A program made the position numbers and the translations under genes. Of a stretch of 64,000 nucleotides of DNA, positions 52,196-60,020 are shown in pieces. The DNA lies in the NCBI GenBank assembly GCA_963764805.1, contig CAVXUB010000005.1, positions 310,001 through 374,000 on the forward strand. The letters are read 5' to 3'. The notes under the pieces are model-generated. The model worked only from the letters and a program-made list of their open reading frames with translations, searched no databases and was not told the origin of the DNA. Position 1 is the first letter of the stretch. Every line of letters starts with the position of its first letter. The DNA comes from CAVXUB01 sp963764805. GTDB lineage: Bacteria; Actinomycetota; Acidimicrobiia; Acidimicrobiales; Bog-793.

Positions 52196-53152
52196 GTGGG
52201 AGAGGCGAATGCGGCGCCGGCATTGGTGGTGGAGCACCTGACGAAGCGTTTCGGGGAGCGCGTCGCCTTCGACGACGTGTCCTTCGAAGTGCCCAGCGGC
52301 GAGGTGTTCGGCTTCCTCGGCCCCAACGGAGCGGGAAAGACCACCACAGTGCGGGCGCTCGGGACCCTGATCTCCCCCACTTCGGGTTCGGCGATCGTCG
52401 CCGGCATCCCACTCAGCCCTGAGAACGGGCCGGCGATCAGGTCGAAGATCTCGATCATGCCTGAGTCGCCGGGTCTTTACCTGAGGCTGAGCGTGGGCGA
52501 GAACTTGCAGTGTTTTGCTGGGCTCTACGGTTTGGATGATGTGAGGGGCCGCATCGAGCGGGCGCTCAGGGCCGTCAACCTTCTCGACCGGGCGGGAGAC
52601 CGCTGCGGATCGCTCTCCAAGGGCCTGCGGCAGCGGGTGGCGCTAGCACGCGCGCTCCTCAACGACCCGACGGTGCTGTTCCTCGACGAGCCCACGTCCG
52701 GACTCGACCCGGTCGCGTCACGAGAGGTGCACGAGCTGATCGGGGCGCTGAGAGAGCGCGGCGTGACCATCTTCCTCACCACGCACCGGCTCGAGGAAGC
52801 CGAGCGGCTGTGCCATCGCGTGGCGATCCTCAACACGACGCTAAGGCTCGTCGGGCGCCCCGATGCGCTGCGCGCCCAGCTGTTCACCAGCCGGCTCGAG
52901 GTCCGTACCCGCAGTCCTCTCCCCTCACCGGACAAGCTGTTCGGTCCGCTGGCGGGTGTCAGCAACTGGGTGGCCGACGGGATGGGCGCCTATCTGCTCA
53001 CGGTGGGCGACCCGGACGTCGCAGCTCCCGAGGTCGCCCGGGTACTGGTCGGTGCCGGCGCAGACATCCTGTCGCTCGGCGAGGCCAGACATTCACTGGA
53101 GGACGTCTACCTCGAGCTCATCGACGAGGACGTCGAGGCCCGCAAGCGATGA
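52196..53152 (+). CDS. ABC transporter ATP-binding protein
   Basis: A 318-residue ABC ATPase starting with GTG. Walker A is GPNGAGKTTT, the signature motif LSKGLRQRVALA, Walker B VLFLDEPTSGLD, and the switch histidine TTHRLEEAE. The C-terminal extension (about 225-318) is typical of drug- or lipid-export ATPases of the ABC-2 group. The stop overlaps the permease ATG, so ATPase and permease form one exporter in the cell membrane. The substrate is unknown. The longer frame upstream to 51839 overlaps the divergent hypothetical gene and is not used. Confidence 0.93.
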   Translation: MGEANAAPALVVEHLTKRFGERVAFDDVSFEVPSGEVFGFLGPNGAGKTTTVRALGTLISPTSGSAIVAGIPLSPENGPAIRSKISIMPESPGLYLRLSVGENLQCFAGLYGLDDVRGRIERALRAVNLLDRAGDRCGSLSKGLRQRVALARALLNDPTVLFLDEPTSGLDPVASREVHELIGALRERGVTIFLTTHRLEEAERLCHRVAILNTTLRLVGRPDALRAQLFTSRLEVRTRSPLPSPDKLFGPLAGVSNWVADGMGAYLLTVGDPDVAAPEVARVLVGAGADILSLGEARHSLEDVYLELIDEDVEARKR

Positions 53153-53886
53153 GCTTCAGCTGGACACGAGTCGGCGCAATCTTCGTGAAGGAGCTGCGCG
53201 ACTACCGCCGCAACCGTTTCGTGGTCGTCTTCACGATGGCAGTGCTGCCGCTGATCTTCGTCACGCTGCCGATCGTCCAGCTGTTCACGATCGCCACGAC
53301 CGTGCCGACCAGCAAGCTCGACACCCGGGTCGGCATCTCTCTGCTCTACATGCTCCTCATACCTGCGATCGTGCCGTCCGCCCTGGCGGCATATTCGGTC
53401 GTCGGCGAGCGTGAGCAGGGGACCCTCGAGCCTGTGCTCATCACGCCGATCCGGCCAGAGGAGTTCTTGATCGGCAAGGCGATAGCTATTCTCGCTCCGA
53501 CCCTCGCTGTGGCGTACGTGATCTTCGGTCTGTTCATCGGAACGGCCGAGCTCTTCGCCCATCCGGCAGTGCTCACGGCAATCCTTCAGCGCTCACATGT
53601 GTTGGTTCAGTTGCTGTTCACGCCGCTACTCGCAGGCTGGTCGATCTGGGTCGGGATCGCCATCTCCGCTCGCATGTCGGACGTGAGGGCAGCCCAGCAG
53701 CTGGGGATGTTCAGCAGCCTCCCGCCGCTCGTGATCGTCGCCCTCATCTCGTTCAACGTCATACCGGCCTCGGTCGGCGTGGCGCTGGGCCTCGCCGCCG
53801 CCCTGCTGCTGATCGACGGGCTCGGGTGGAGGGCGGTGGCAACGATGTTCGATCGCGAGCGCCTCGTGACCGGTAACCGCAAGTGA
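53149..53886 (+). CDS. ABC-2-type transporter permease
   Basis: A 245-residue membrane protein with six hydrophobic helices. Family features include the N-terminal FVKELRDYRRNRFVVVFTMA and the conserved segment VVGEREQGTLEPVLITPIRP followed by EEFLIGKA. It forms the channel for the ATPase encoded just upstream with a four-base overlap. A small soluble protein gene follows by 14 bases and may belong to the operon. Confidence 0.9.
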   Translation: MSFSWTRVGAIFVKELRDYRRNRFVVVFTMAVLPLIFVTLPIVQLFTIATTVPTSKLDTRVGISLLYMLLIPAIVPSALAAYSVVGEREQGTLEPVLITPIRPEEFLIGKAIAILAPTLAVAYVIFGLFIGTAELFAHPAVLTAILQRSHVLVQLLFTPLLAGWSIWVGIAISARMSDVRAAQQLGMFSSLPPLVIVALISFNVIPASVGVALGLAAALLLIDGLGWRAVATMFDRERLVTGNRK

Positions 53887-53899
53887 AAGGAGAGGTCCG

Positions 53900-54205
53900 A
53901 TGTCGGGAACGCTCGTGATGAGAAGACAGGCCGTAGGAATCGAGTTGCGGCGGGGCACCTTCGAGGTCGTGCTCGACGGGCGGGCCGTGGGGACGATCGA
54001 GCGAGATGAGACGCTCGAAGTGGACGTCGAGCCGGGTTCGCACAGCCTGCTGGTTCGCGCCGGTAAGTACAAGAGCCAGGTTCGCCCGTTCGACCTCGCA
54101 GACGGCAGCGCCGTCAACTTCCGGTGCCATGGGGCGATGTTGTGGCCCCGCTACGTCGCCTCTATCTTCAAGCCTGATCTGGCGATCTCGCTGCGCCAGC
54201 AGTAG
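53900..54205 (+). CDS. Small conserved-looking protein of unknown function
   Basis: A 101-residue protein preceded by GGAGAGG. The central part is all-beta in character (FEVVLDGRAVGTIERDETLE, then VDVEPGSHSLLVRAGKYKSQ), reminiscent of PEGA-like surface domains, and the end contains RCHGAMLWPRYVASIFKPDL. No signal peptide or clear helix is present. It follows the ABC permease and may work with the exporter; the role is not known. Confidence 0.7.
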   Translation: MSGTLVMRRQAVGIELRRGTFEVVLDGRAVGTIERDETLEVDVEPGSHSLLVRAGKYKSQVRPFDLADGSAVNFRCHGAMLWPRYVASIFKPDLAISLRQQ

Positions 54206-54246
54206 GTCGACGGGGTCGCTGGGCGTCGTCGCTGCTGGCGTCGCTT

Positions 54247-55508
54247 CTAGCCAACCCCAACGGGAGCGACGCCTTTGTCCTCGCGGTCCTCCTTGTCGTC
54301 CGCGTAGGCACGCTCCTCGTGAAGGCTTATGTCGAGGCCGGCAACCTGTTCTTCCGGTGACACACGGAGGCCGACGGTCTTGTCGGTGATCCAGAGGACT
54401 ACGAACGTCATCACGAATGGCCACACAAGGGCCGCCCCCGCGAGCACGAGCTGTCGACCGAATTGGGTGAGGCCGCCGGACGCCCCGAAGGCGTTCACAG
54501 CCAGGCTGGCGAATACGCCAGTGAGGATGACGCCGACGGCACCGCCCACCATGTGCACGCCCACGACGTCAAGGGTGTCGTCGTACTTGAAGACACTCTT
54601 CAGCTGTACCGCTCCATAGCAGAGCAGCCCCGCCGCAGCCCCGATCACCAGCGACGCCCAGACGGGGACATAGCCGGATGCCGGCGTGATGGCGGCGAGG
54701 CCGGCGACAGCGCCCGAGGCGATGCCGACACCGGAGGGCTTGCGGCGGCGGATCCACTCGACGGCCATCCATGCGATCATCGCCGCGCTCGCACCCAGCT
54801 GAGTGTTGACGAGAGCAGTGGTGGCGACCGTCCCCGCGCTGGAGGCGCTGCCGGCGTTGAAGCCGAACCAGCCGAACCACAAGATGCCTGCACCGAGTAG
54901 GACGAGCGGGATGTTGTGCGGATGATCGAGCCGCCGCGCCCGCGGGCCGAGGTAGATGACAGAGGCAAGCGCGGCGGCGCCGGCCAACTCATGGACGACG
55001 GATCCGCCGGCGAAGTCGATCGCGTGCAGCCCGCCGCCGCCGAGGAATCCGCCCCCCACTCCCAGTGGGCGAACGGCACGTACACGATCAGCGACCAGAG
55101 GCCGATGAACACCAGGTAGCCCCGGAAGTGCATCCTCTCGGCGAATGCACCGGCTATCAGCGCCGGCGTGATCACTGCGAACTTCATCTGGAACGCCATA
55201 TAGAGGAGCGCTGGGATCGTCGGGGCGTAGGAGTTCGGCGCGTTGCCGACTCCGCGCATCATGACGTTGGCGAGGCTCCCGATGACCCGGGAATGATCCG
55301 CGCCGAACACCAGCCCGTAGCCCACGACGACCCACAGGATGCTGATGATCCCGATCGCCACGAAGGACTGGACCATCACGTTGATGACGTTCTTGGTCCC
55401 CACAAGCCCTCCGTAGAAGAGGGCGAGCCCCGGCATCATGAAAAGGACGAGTGCTGTCGAGACCAGCATCCAGGCGGTGTCACCGCTGTTCAGGTGCACG
55501 TTCAACAC
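54247..55508 (-). CDS. amt: Ammonium transporter (Amt family), frameshifted
   Basis: About 420 residues with 11 helices when one base is restored. The N-terminal frame gives TAWMLVSTALVLFMMPGLAL, FYGGLVGTKNVINVMVQSF and the ammonium-site region ending FAHWEWG; the second frame continues FLGGGGLHAIDFAGGSVVHE, then HMVGGAVGVILTGVFAS. The change is in the run of six C at 55052-55057: one further base makes the family WGGGF motif. The protein conducts ammonia/ammonium across the membrane. No glnK gene is next to it. I consider it an intact gene with a homopolymer error. Confidence 0.87.
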
Positions 55509-55628
55509 CTCCGGGAGTAGAGGCGGCGACGGTTGCAGGCCGCGGACGAATCCCTGCCGGGTGTGTCTTTAGCACGTTCTCCGGCCGCGGACACGGTGCG
55601 TTCCAACCGCGGCGGGCGGCATTAGGTC

Positions 55629-57302
55629 TCAGGCGATCGCCGGGCTCGTGCTCGCTTTCATGCCTAACCGCCACGAGCCGAACGAGGGGGCACCGCCCGC
55701 CCCGATCGTCCAAAGATCGCCGCTGTCAGCTTGGAAGGCGACGAGGTAGCCGCCAGTCCACCGGGTGATGCTGGGACTGGCGCCGCTCATCATGGCGAGT
55801 TTCCAGTTCCCGACCGTGGGTGCACCTCCCACTCCGACCGACCACAGGTCGCCGTCGCTGCCCTGGAATGCCGACACGTAGCCGCCGTTGACAGAGCTGA
55901 TGGCGGGGCTCGTGCCAGCCATCATTGCGTCCTTGGATGAACCGCCGCTCGGGGCGCCGCCCGCGCCGACCGTCCACAGCTGTCCGGTGTTGGCCTGGAA
56001 GGCGATCTCGTATGCCGTGCCTGACGCAGTGATGCTCGGGCTCGTGCCCGCCTTCATTCCCAGCTTCCAGTTCCCGATCGTCGGAGCCCCGGCGACGCCG
56101 AGGCTCCATAGGCTGCCGGTGCTCGATTGGAGGGCGACCTCGTAGCCGGCGCCGAGAGCCACCACAGCCGGACTGGTGCCGTGCAGCATGGCGATACCGG
56201 AGGACCGGCCGTAGGGAGCGCCACCGCTGCCCACCGTCCATAGCTGACCGGTATTCGCCTGGAACGCGATCTCGTAGCCGGTGCCGGCGGACGCGATGCT
56301 CGGGCTGGTGCCGGCCATCATCCCGAGGTGCCAGTCCCCGATCGTCGGCGCCCCTCCCACGCCCAGGGTCCAGAGATCGCCATCGCTTGCCTGGAAGGCC
56401 ACCTCGTACCCGCCGTCGAGCGCCACCACGCTCGGGCTCGTCCCGCTCATCATCGCCACATTGGAGGAGTTGTCGCTCGGTGCGCCGTCGGCTCCGTGGG
56501 TCCAGAGCTGGCCCGTGTTCGCTTGGAAGGCGAACTCGTAGCCGGGGGACGGCGGTGGCGTCGAGGCAGGGTTGTGCAGCCAGCCGGAAACGGTGTCCCC
56601 CACCGTCCAAGCCGACACGGGCAGGGTGTCCCAGCCGTTGCTTCCGACGCCCGCGTTCTGCTCGATGACCGTCACGGTGCCGTTGCCAGCCGCGTTCACA
56701 GCGCTGGAAGTCACGACGGAGGTGTGCACCATGCTGTAGCTGAGCACGTCTCCCGGCTCCGGAGCCTTCCCGGCGGTGCCGTTGGCGATGTACTGAAGGG
56801 CCGGCCCGTTGGGGTTGTACGTGGACTTGTAGATCGCGTAGTTGGCGGCAACCCCGTCACCGTTGGCGGGATAGGGGTGCACCCCCCAGGCGAGGTACAT
56901 CCACCTCATCGATAGCTCGACGCACTCCCATTCGAACTGTCCCCACGCCCCCGTGAAGAAGCGGACGAGATGGTCGGTGCCACCCTGGGTGGGCCCCGGG
57001 CCACAGGCCACCAGCCCGTCCCACGAGGCGCCAAGCGGGTGAGACCCAGGGTAGTTGCCAGTGTCACAGGTGCCCTTCCACCAACTCGGCGTCGGAAGGG
57101 TGGCGAGGGGGCCGCTTGCGGCACGAGGCGCCACAGGCGCCGCCAATACGGTCGGTGCCACGGCGGCCGGTGCCGATGCCCCTCCTGCCGGTGCCGATGC
57201 CCCGGCGATCGCGGGTGGCGTCAAGGCGCATCCGATCAGGGTCGCCGCAGAGACGAGGGCCGGCAACCACCAGAACTGCCGCGTTCCTGATTCCCTGCGC
57301 AC
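55629..57302 (-). CDS. Secreted CHAP-domain protein with seven 44-residue repeats
   Basis: A 557-residue protein starting with GTG. The signal sequence ends in a possible lipobox (TLIGC), followed by an Ala/Pro-rich region. The CHAP amidase/peptidase domain (about 75-250) has its Cys in WECVELSMRWMYLAWG, His in YSMVHTSVVT and Asn in VIEQNAG. The C-terminal 305 residues are seven repeats such as GYEIAFQANTGQLWTVGSGG followed by AMxxGTSPxI, probably a tectonin-like beta-propeller that could bind sugars. It likely cleaves peptidoglycan at the cell surface. Confidence 0.85.
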   Translation of the reverse strand: MRRESGTRQFWWLPALVSAATLIGCALTPPAIAGASAPAGGASAPAAVAPTVLAAPVAPRAASGPLATLPTPSWWKGTCDTGNYPGSHPLGASWDGLVACGPGPTQGGTDHLVRFFTGAWGQFEWECVELSMRWMYLAWGVHPYPANGDGVAANYAIYKSTYNPNGPALQYIANGTAGKAPEPGDVLSYSMVHTSVVTSSAVNAAGNGTVTVIEQNAGVGSNGWDTLPVSAWTVGDTVSGWLHNPASTPPPSPGYEFAFQANTGQLWTHGADGAPSDNSSNVAMMSGTSPSVVALDGGYEVAFQASDGDLWTLGVGGAPTIGDWHLGMMAGTSPSIASAGTGYEIAFQANTGQLWTVGSGGAPYGRSSGIAMLHGTSPAVVALGAGYEVALQSSTGSLWSLGVAGAPTIGNWKLGMKAGTSPSITASGTAYEIAFQANTGQLWTVGAGGAPSGGSSKDAMMAGTSPAISSVNGGYVSAFQGSDGDLWSVGVGGAPTVGNWKLAMMSGASPSITRWTGGYLVAFQADSGDLWTIGAGGAPSFGSWRLGMKASTSPAIA

Positions 57303-57767
57303 GCTGTACCTCCGGCCGCCCTTGTGATCGGCCCCGCGATGGTAGGCAGGGCATCCCCTCAGGAGCCATGAGTTACCGGCATTTCACATATTGCGGCTCC
57401 CCCGCCTCCCTCCGAAACCTTGCAGGCAAGGGCGCGGCATCATTCCCCCGGGCCGGTCGTTTGACAGCGCTGGTTCGCATTTCTTAGCATCATGGGCGAC
57501 CGTCCTCGGCGGTCAGTAGTTGTAGTGCAGTTGCGGCTGTACGTGAACTGGGGTGAGTACGGCCGAAGTCGTAGAGCCGGGCCACAACGCAGTGGTTGCC
57601 GCACGCCTGGCGCCAGATCCGGTGAAGTCGAGCCCCGCGGCAGCGCCGCAGGCTCGGGTTTCCGGTAGGGCGCTCAAGTCGTCAGGCACCCGCTCGCGGC
57701 GTGGGACCATATGGGGGCACCGGTGTCGTATCGCACCCCTTTCAAGACCCAAGAAGGAGTCACGCGA
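57303..57767. other. Divergent intergenic region between the CHAP gene and sqdB
   Basis: 465 bases holding the leaders of both genes. An inverted repeat GGAGCC (57362-57367) with GGCTCC (57395-57400) lies in the CHAP leader. A sigma-70 promoter for sqdB is at 57461-57490. No gene is seen; a c-di-AMP riboswitch was considered and rejected. Confidence 0.5.
57461..57490 (+). promoter_or_regulatory. Candidate sigma-70 promoter upstream of sqdB
   Basis: TTGACA (57461-57466) matches the -35 consensus perfectly and is followed after 18 bases by TAGCAT (57485-57490). The start would be near 57497, giving a leader of about 270 bases before the GTG of sqdB. Confidence 0.55.
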
Positions 57768-58961
57768 GTGCGGATTCTCATCCTCGGTGGAGACGGCTTC
57801 TGCGGCTGGCCCACCTCGCTGCACCTCTCCCAGCAGGGGCACGAGGTGGTCATCGTCGACAACCTCTCCCGCCGGAACATCGACAACGAGCTCGAGGTGT
57901 CGTCGCTGACACCGATCGCTCCGATCGGCACCCGGCTGAGGGCCTGGAAGGAGCACACGGGCAAGGAGATCCCCTTCGTCCGGATGAACGTCGCCCACGA
58001 GTACGACCGGCTCCTCGACCTGATCAAGGACTTCCGTCCGGACTCGATCGTGCATTTCGCCGAGCAGCGGGCTGCGCCGTACTCGATGAAGTCCTCGGTC
58101 CACAAGCGCTACACCGTGGACAACAACCTCAATGCGACGCACAACCTGTTGGCCGCCATCGTCGAGAGTGGCGAGGACATCCATATCGCCCACCTCGGGA
58201 CGATGGGCGTCTACGGCTACGGCACCGCCGGCATGAAGATCCCGGAGGGCTACCTCCCGGTGAAGGTCATCACCGACACCGGCGAGACGATCGAGCAGGA
58301 GATCCTCTATCCGGCCAACCCCGGCAGCGTCTATCACCTCACCAAGACGCAGGACCAGCTCTTCTTCGCCTATTACGCCAAGAACGACGGGCTCAGGATC
58401 ACGGACCTGCACCAGGGCATCGTCTGGGGGACCCAGACGCCGGAGACGGAGCTCGACGAGAGGCTGATCAATCGTTTCGATTACGACGGTGACTACGGGA
58501 CAGTGCTGAACCGGTTCCTGATGCAGGCTGCCGTCGGCTACCCGCTGACCGTGCACGGCACGGGTGGCCAGACGCGTGCCTTCATCCACATCCGCGACAC
58601 CGTGCGCTGCATCGAGATCGCCGTCAGCAACCCGCCGAAGAACGGTGACCGCCCGCTCATCCTCAACCAGATGACCGAATGCCATCGTCTGCGTGACCTG
58701 GCCAAGCTCGTCTCTGGCCTCACCGGGGCGGAGATCGACTACGTCGAGAACCCGCGCAACGAGGCTGCCGAGAACGAGCTCGACGTCGAGAACAAGCAGT
58801 TCCTCGAGCTCGGCCTCAACCCGACCACTCTCGCCGACGGTCTGATGCAGGAAGTCACCGAGATCGCCCAGAAGTACTCGAGCAGGTGCGACCTGGACAA
58901 GGTGCCGGCACGCTCGCAGTGGCTGAAGCGGCCGGTCGCCGACACGCAGCCGATCAGCTGA
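57768..58961 (+). CDS. sqdB: UDP-sulfoquinovose synthase (SqdB)
   Basis: A 397-residue NAD-dependent sugar-nucleotide enzyme. The Rossmann motif is LILGGDGFCGWP, the family-specific segment IAHLGTMGVYGYGTAGM, the catalytic Tyr-x3-Lys is SVYHLTKTQDQ, and RAFIHIRDTVRCIEIAV binds the nucleotide sugar. SqdB converts UDP-glucose and sulfite to UDP-sulfoquinovose, the head-group donor for sulfolipid. The GTG at 57768 follows AAGGAG; the longer in-frame ATG at 57711 is less likely. No sulfoquinovosyltransferase gene is adjacent; the lipid glycosyltransferase at 30097 is a distant candidate. Confidence 0.92.
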   Translation: MRILILGGDGFCGWPTSLHLSQQGHEVVIVDNLSRRNIDNELEVSSLTPIAPIGTRLRAWKEHTGKEIPFVRMNVAHEYDRLLDLIKDFRPDSIVHFAEQRAAPYSMKSSVHKRYTVDNNLNATHNLLAAIVESGEDIHIAHLGTMGVYGYGTAGMKIPEGYLPVKVITDTGETIEQEILYPANPGSVYHLTKTQDQLFFAYYAKNDGLRITDLHQGIVWGTQTPETELDERLINRFDYDGDYGTVLNRFLMQAAVGYPLTVHGTGGQTRAFIHIRDTVRCIEIAVSNPPKNGDRPLILNQMTECHRLRDLAKLVSGLTGAEIDYVENPRNEAAENELDVENKQFLELGLNPTTLADGLMQEVTEIAQKYSSRCDLDKVPARSQWLKRPVADTQPIS

Positions 58962-59150
58962 GCGGAGAATCCTGGCGACGGCCGCCGGTCGGCTCTTAGG
59001 GGAGCTGGCCGGCGGCCGTTTCGCGCCGGCCGTTCGGCAATCTGATGTGCAGCCATCCACGTACCACGTCGGTTGCTGCGCATCAGATCGGGCGGGCGCC
59101 TCTGTACACTCGCAGGTCAGGAGCGGGGGCTCCCACAGGAGACGGGACCG

Positions 59151-59990
59151 TTGGCAACCACCTCGATCGAATATCAAGAGACCGTGGAAGTCGTGCCGAC
59201 CAGGTGGCGCCCGGTAGCGACCTTCGTCCTCTCGCTGGTGGCGCTCGGCGTCTCCGCCTACCTGACGTACCTGCACTACTGGGGAGGCTCGTCGCCAGCC
59301 CTGTGTTCCAAGGGCGGAGTCGTCAACTGCACCAAGGTCCTCACCAGCAGCCAGTCGATGATCTTCGGCGTGATCCCTGTGGCGGTGGCGGGGCTCGCCT
59401 ACTGGGTGGTGGTGACCGCAGTGAACTCACCCTGGGGGTGGCGGTCCACCTGGGCACGGATGCCCCTGGTGCGCCTCGGCCTGCTGGCAGCCGGCATGGG
59501 CATGGTGCTCTACCTCGTCTCGGCGGAGTTCGCCATCGGCTCGCTCTGCGAGTACTGCACCAGCGTGCACGTGCTGACCTTCGCCACGTTCGTGATCGTC
59601 GCCAGCGGCTGGTACGACATGCAAGCGCACGTCGCCGCCGCCGCGGCGAACAATGAGTTCGCGTCTACGTCGGCGCAGGACGCTCGCATCTACCCGGCCG
59701 CAGGAAAAATCGGTCAATCCGGAGAGGTTGTGTATGTTCCCCCGCCGACCAACGGGTTCGCGATCGCGTCGCTCGTGCTCGGGATAATCGGCGGTTCGCT
59801 CCTAGCCTTGATATTTGGGTACGTCGCGCTGGCCCAAATTCGCCGCAGCTATGGAACACAAGGGGGGCGTGGTATCGCCCTCGCCGGCGTGGTTCTCGGA
59901 TGGATCGGCATCGTGGTAATAGCAGCGGCCATCATCCTTGTCGCCGTGGGTGGGGTCTCCGGGCAGAGTCAGCCGCAGCCCGTTGGCTAG
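59151..59990 (+). CDS. Vitamin K epoxide reductase-family protein with DUF4190-like C-terminus
   Basis: A 279-residue membrane protein starting at a TTG with AGGAGA nine bases upstream. The VKOR domain has four or five helices with Cys52 and Cys60 (ALCSKGGVVNC) as the loop pair and the active-site Cys133-x2-Cys136 (SLCEYC). It reoxidises DsbA-like thiol oxidases with quinone, allowing disulfide formation outside the cell. The C-terminal 75 residues form a two-helix DUF4190-like unit (NGFAIASLVLGIIGGSLLAL; GIALAGVVLGWIGIVVIAAA) instead of the usual thioredoxin domain. It converges with qcrB. Confidence 0.88.
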   Translation: MATTSIEYQETVEVVPTRWRPVATFVLSLVALGVSAYLTYLHYWGGSSPALCSKGGVVNCTKVLTSSQSMIFGVIPVAVAGLAYWVVVTAVNSPWGWRSTWARMPLVRLGLLAAGMGMVLYLVSAEFAIGSLCEYCTSVHVLTFATFVIVASGWYDMQAHVAAAAANNEFASTSAQDARIYPAAGKIGQSGEVVYVPPPTNGFAIASLVLGIIGGSLLALIFGYVALAQIRRSYGTQGGRGIALAGVVLGWIGIVVIAAAIILVAVGGVSGQSQPQPVG

Positions 59991-60020
59991 CTCACGTAAG
60001 CGCGAGCCTGACCGCCTGGA

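Noticed and set aside
57303..57540. Possible c-di-AMP (ydaO-type) riboswitch in the CHAP gene leader
   Set aside because: GGGGGA-CC and GTGAA-like pieces and an inverted repeat are present, but the conserved core after them is missing and spacing is wrong. A covariance-model search would decide.
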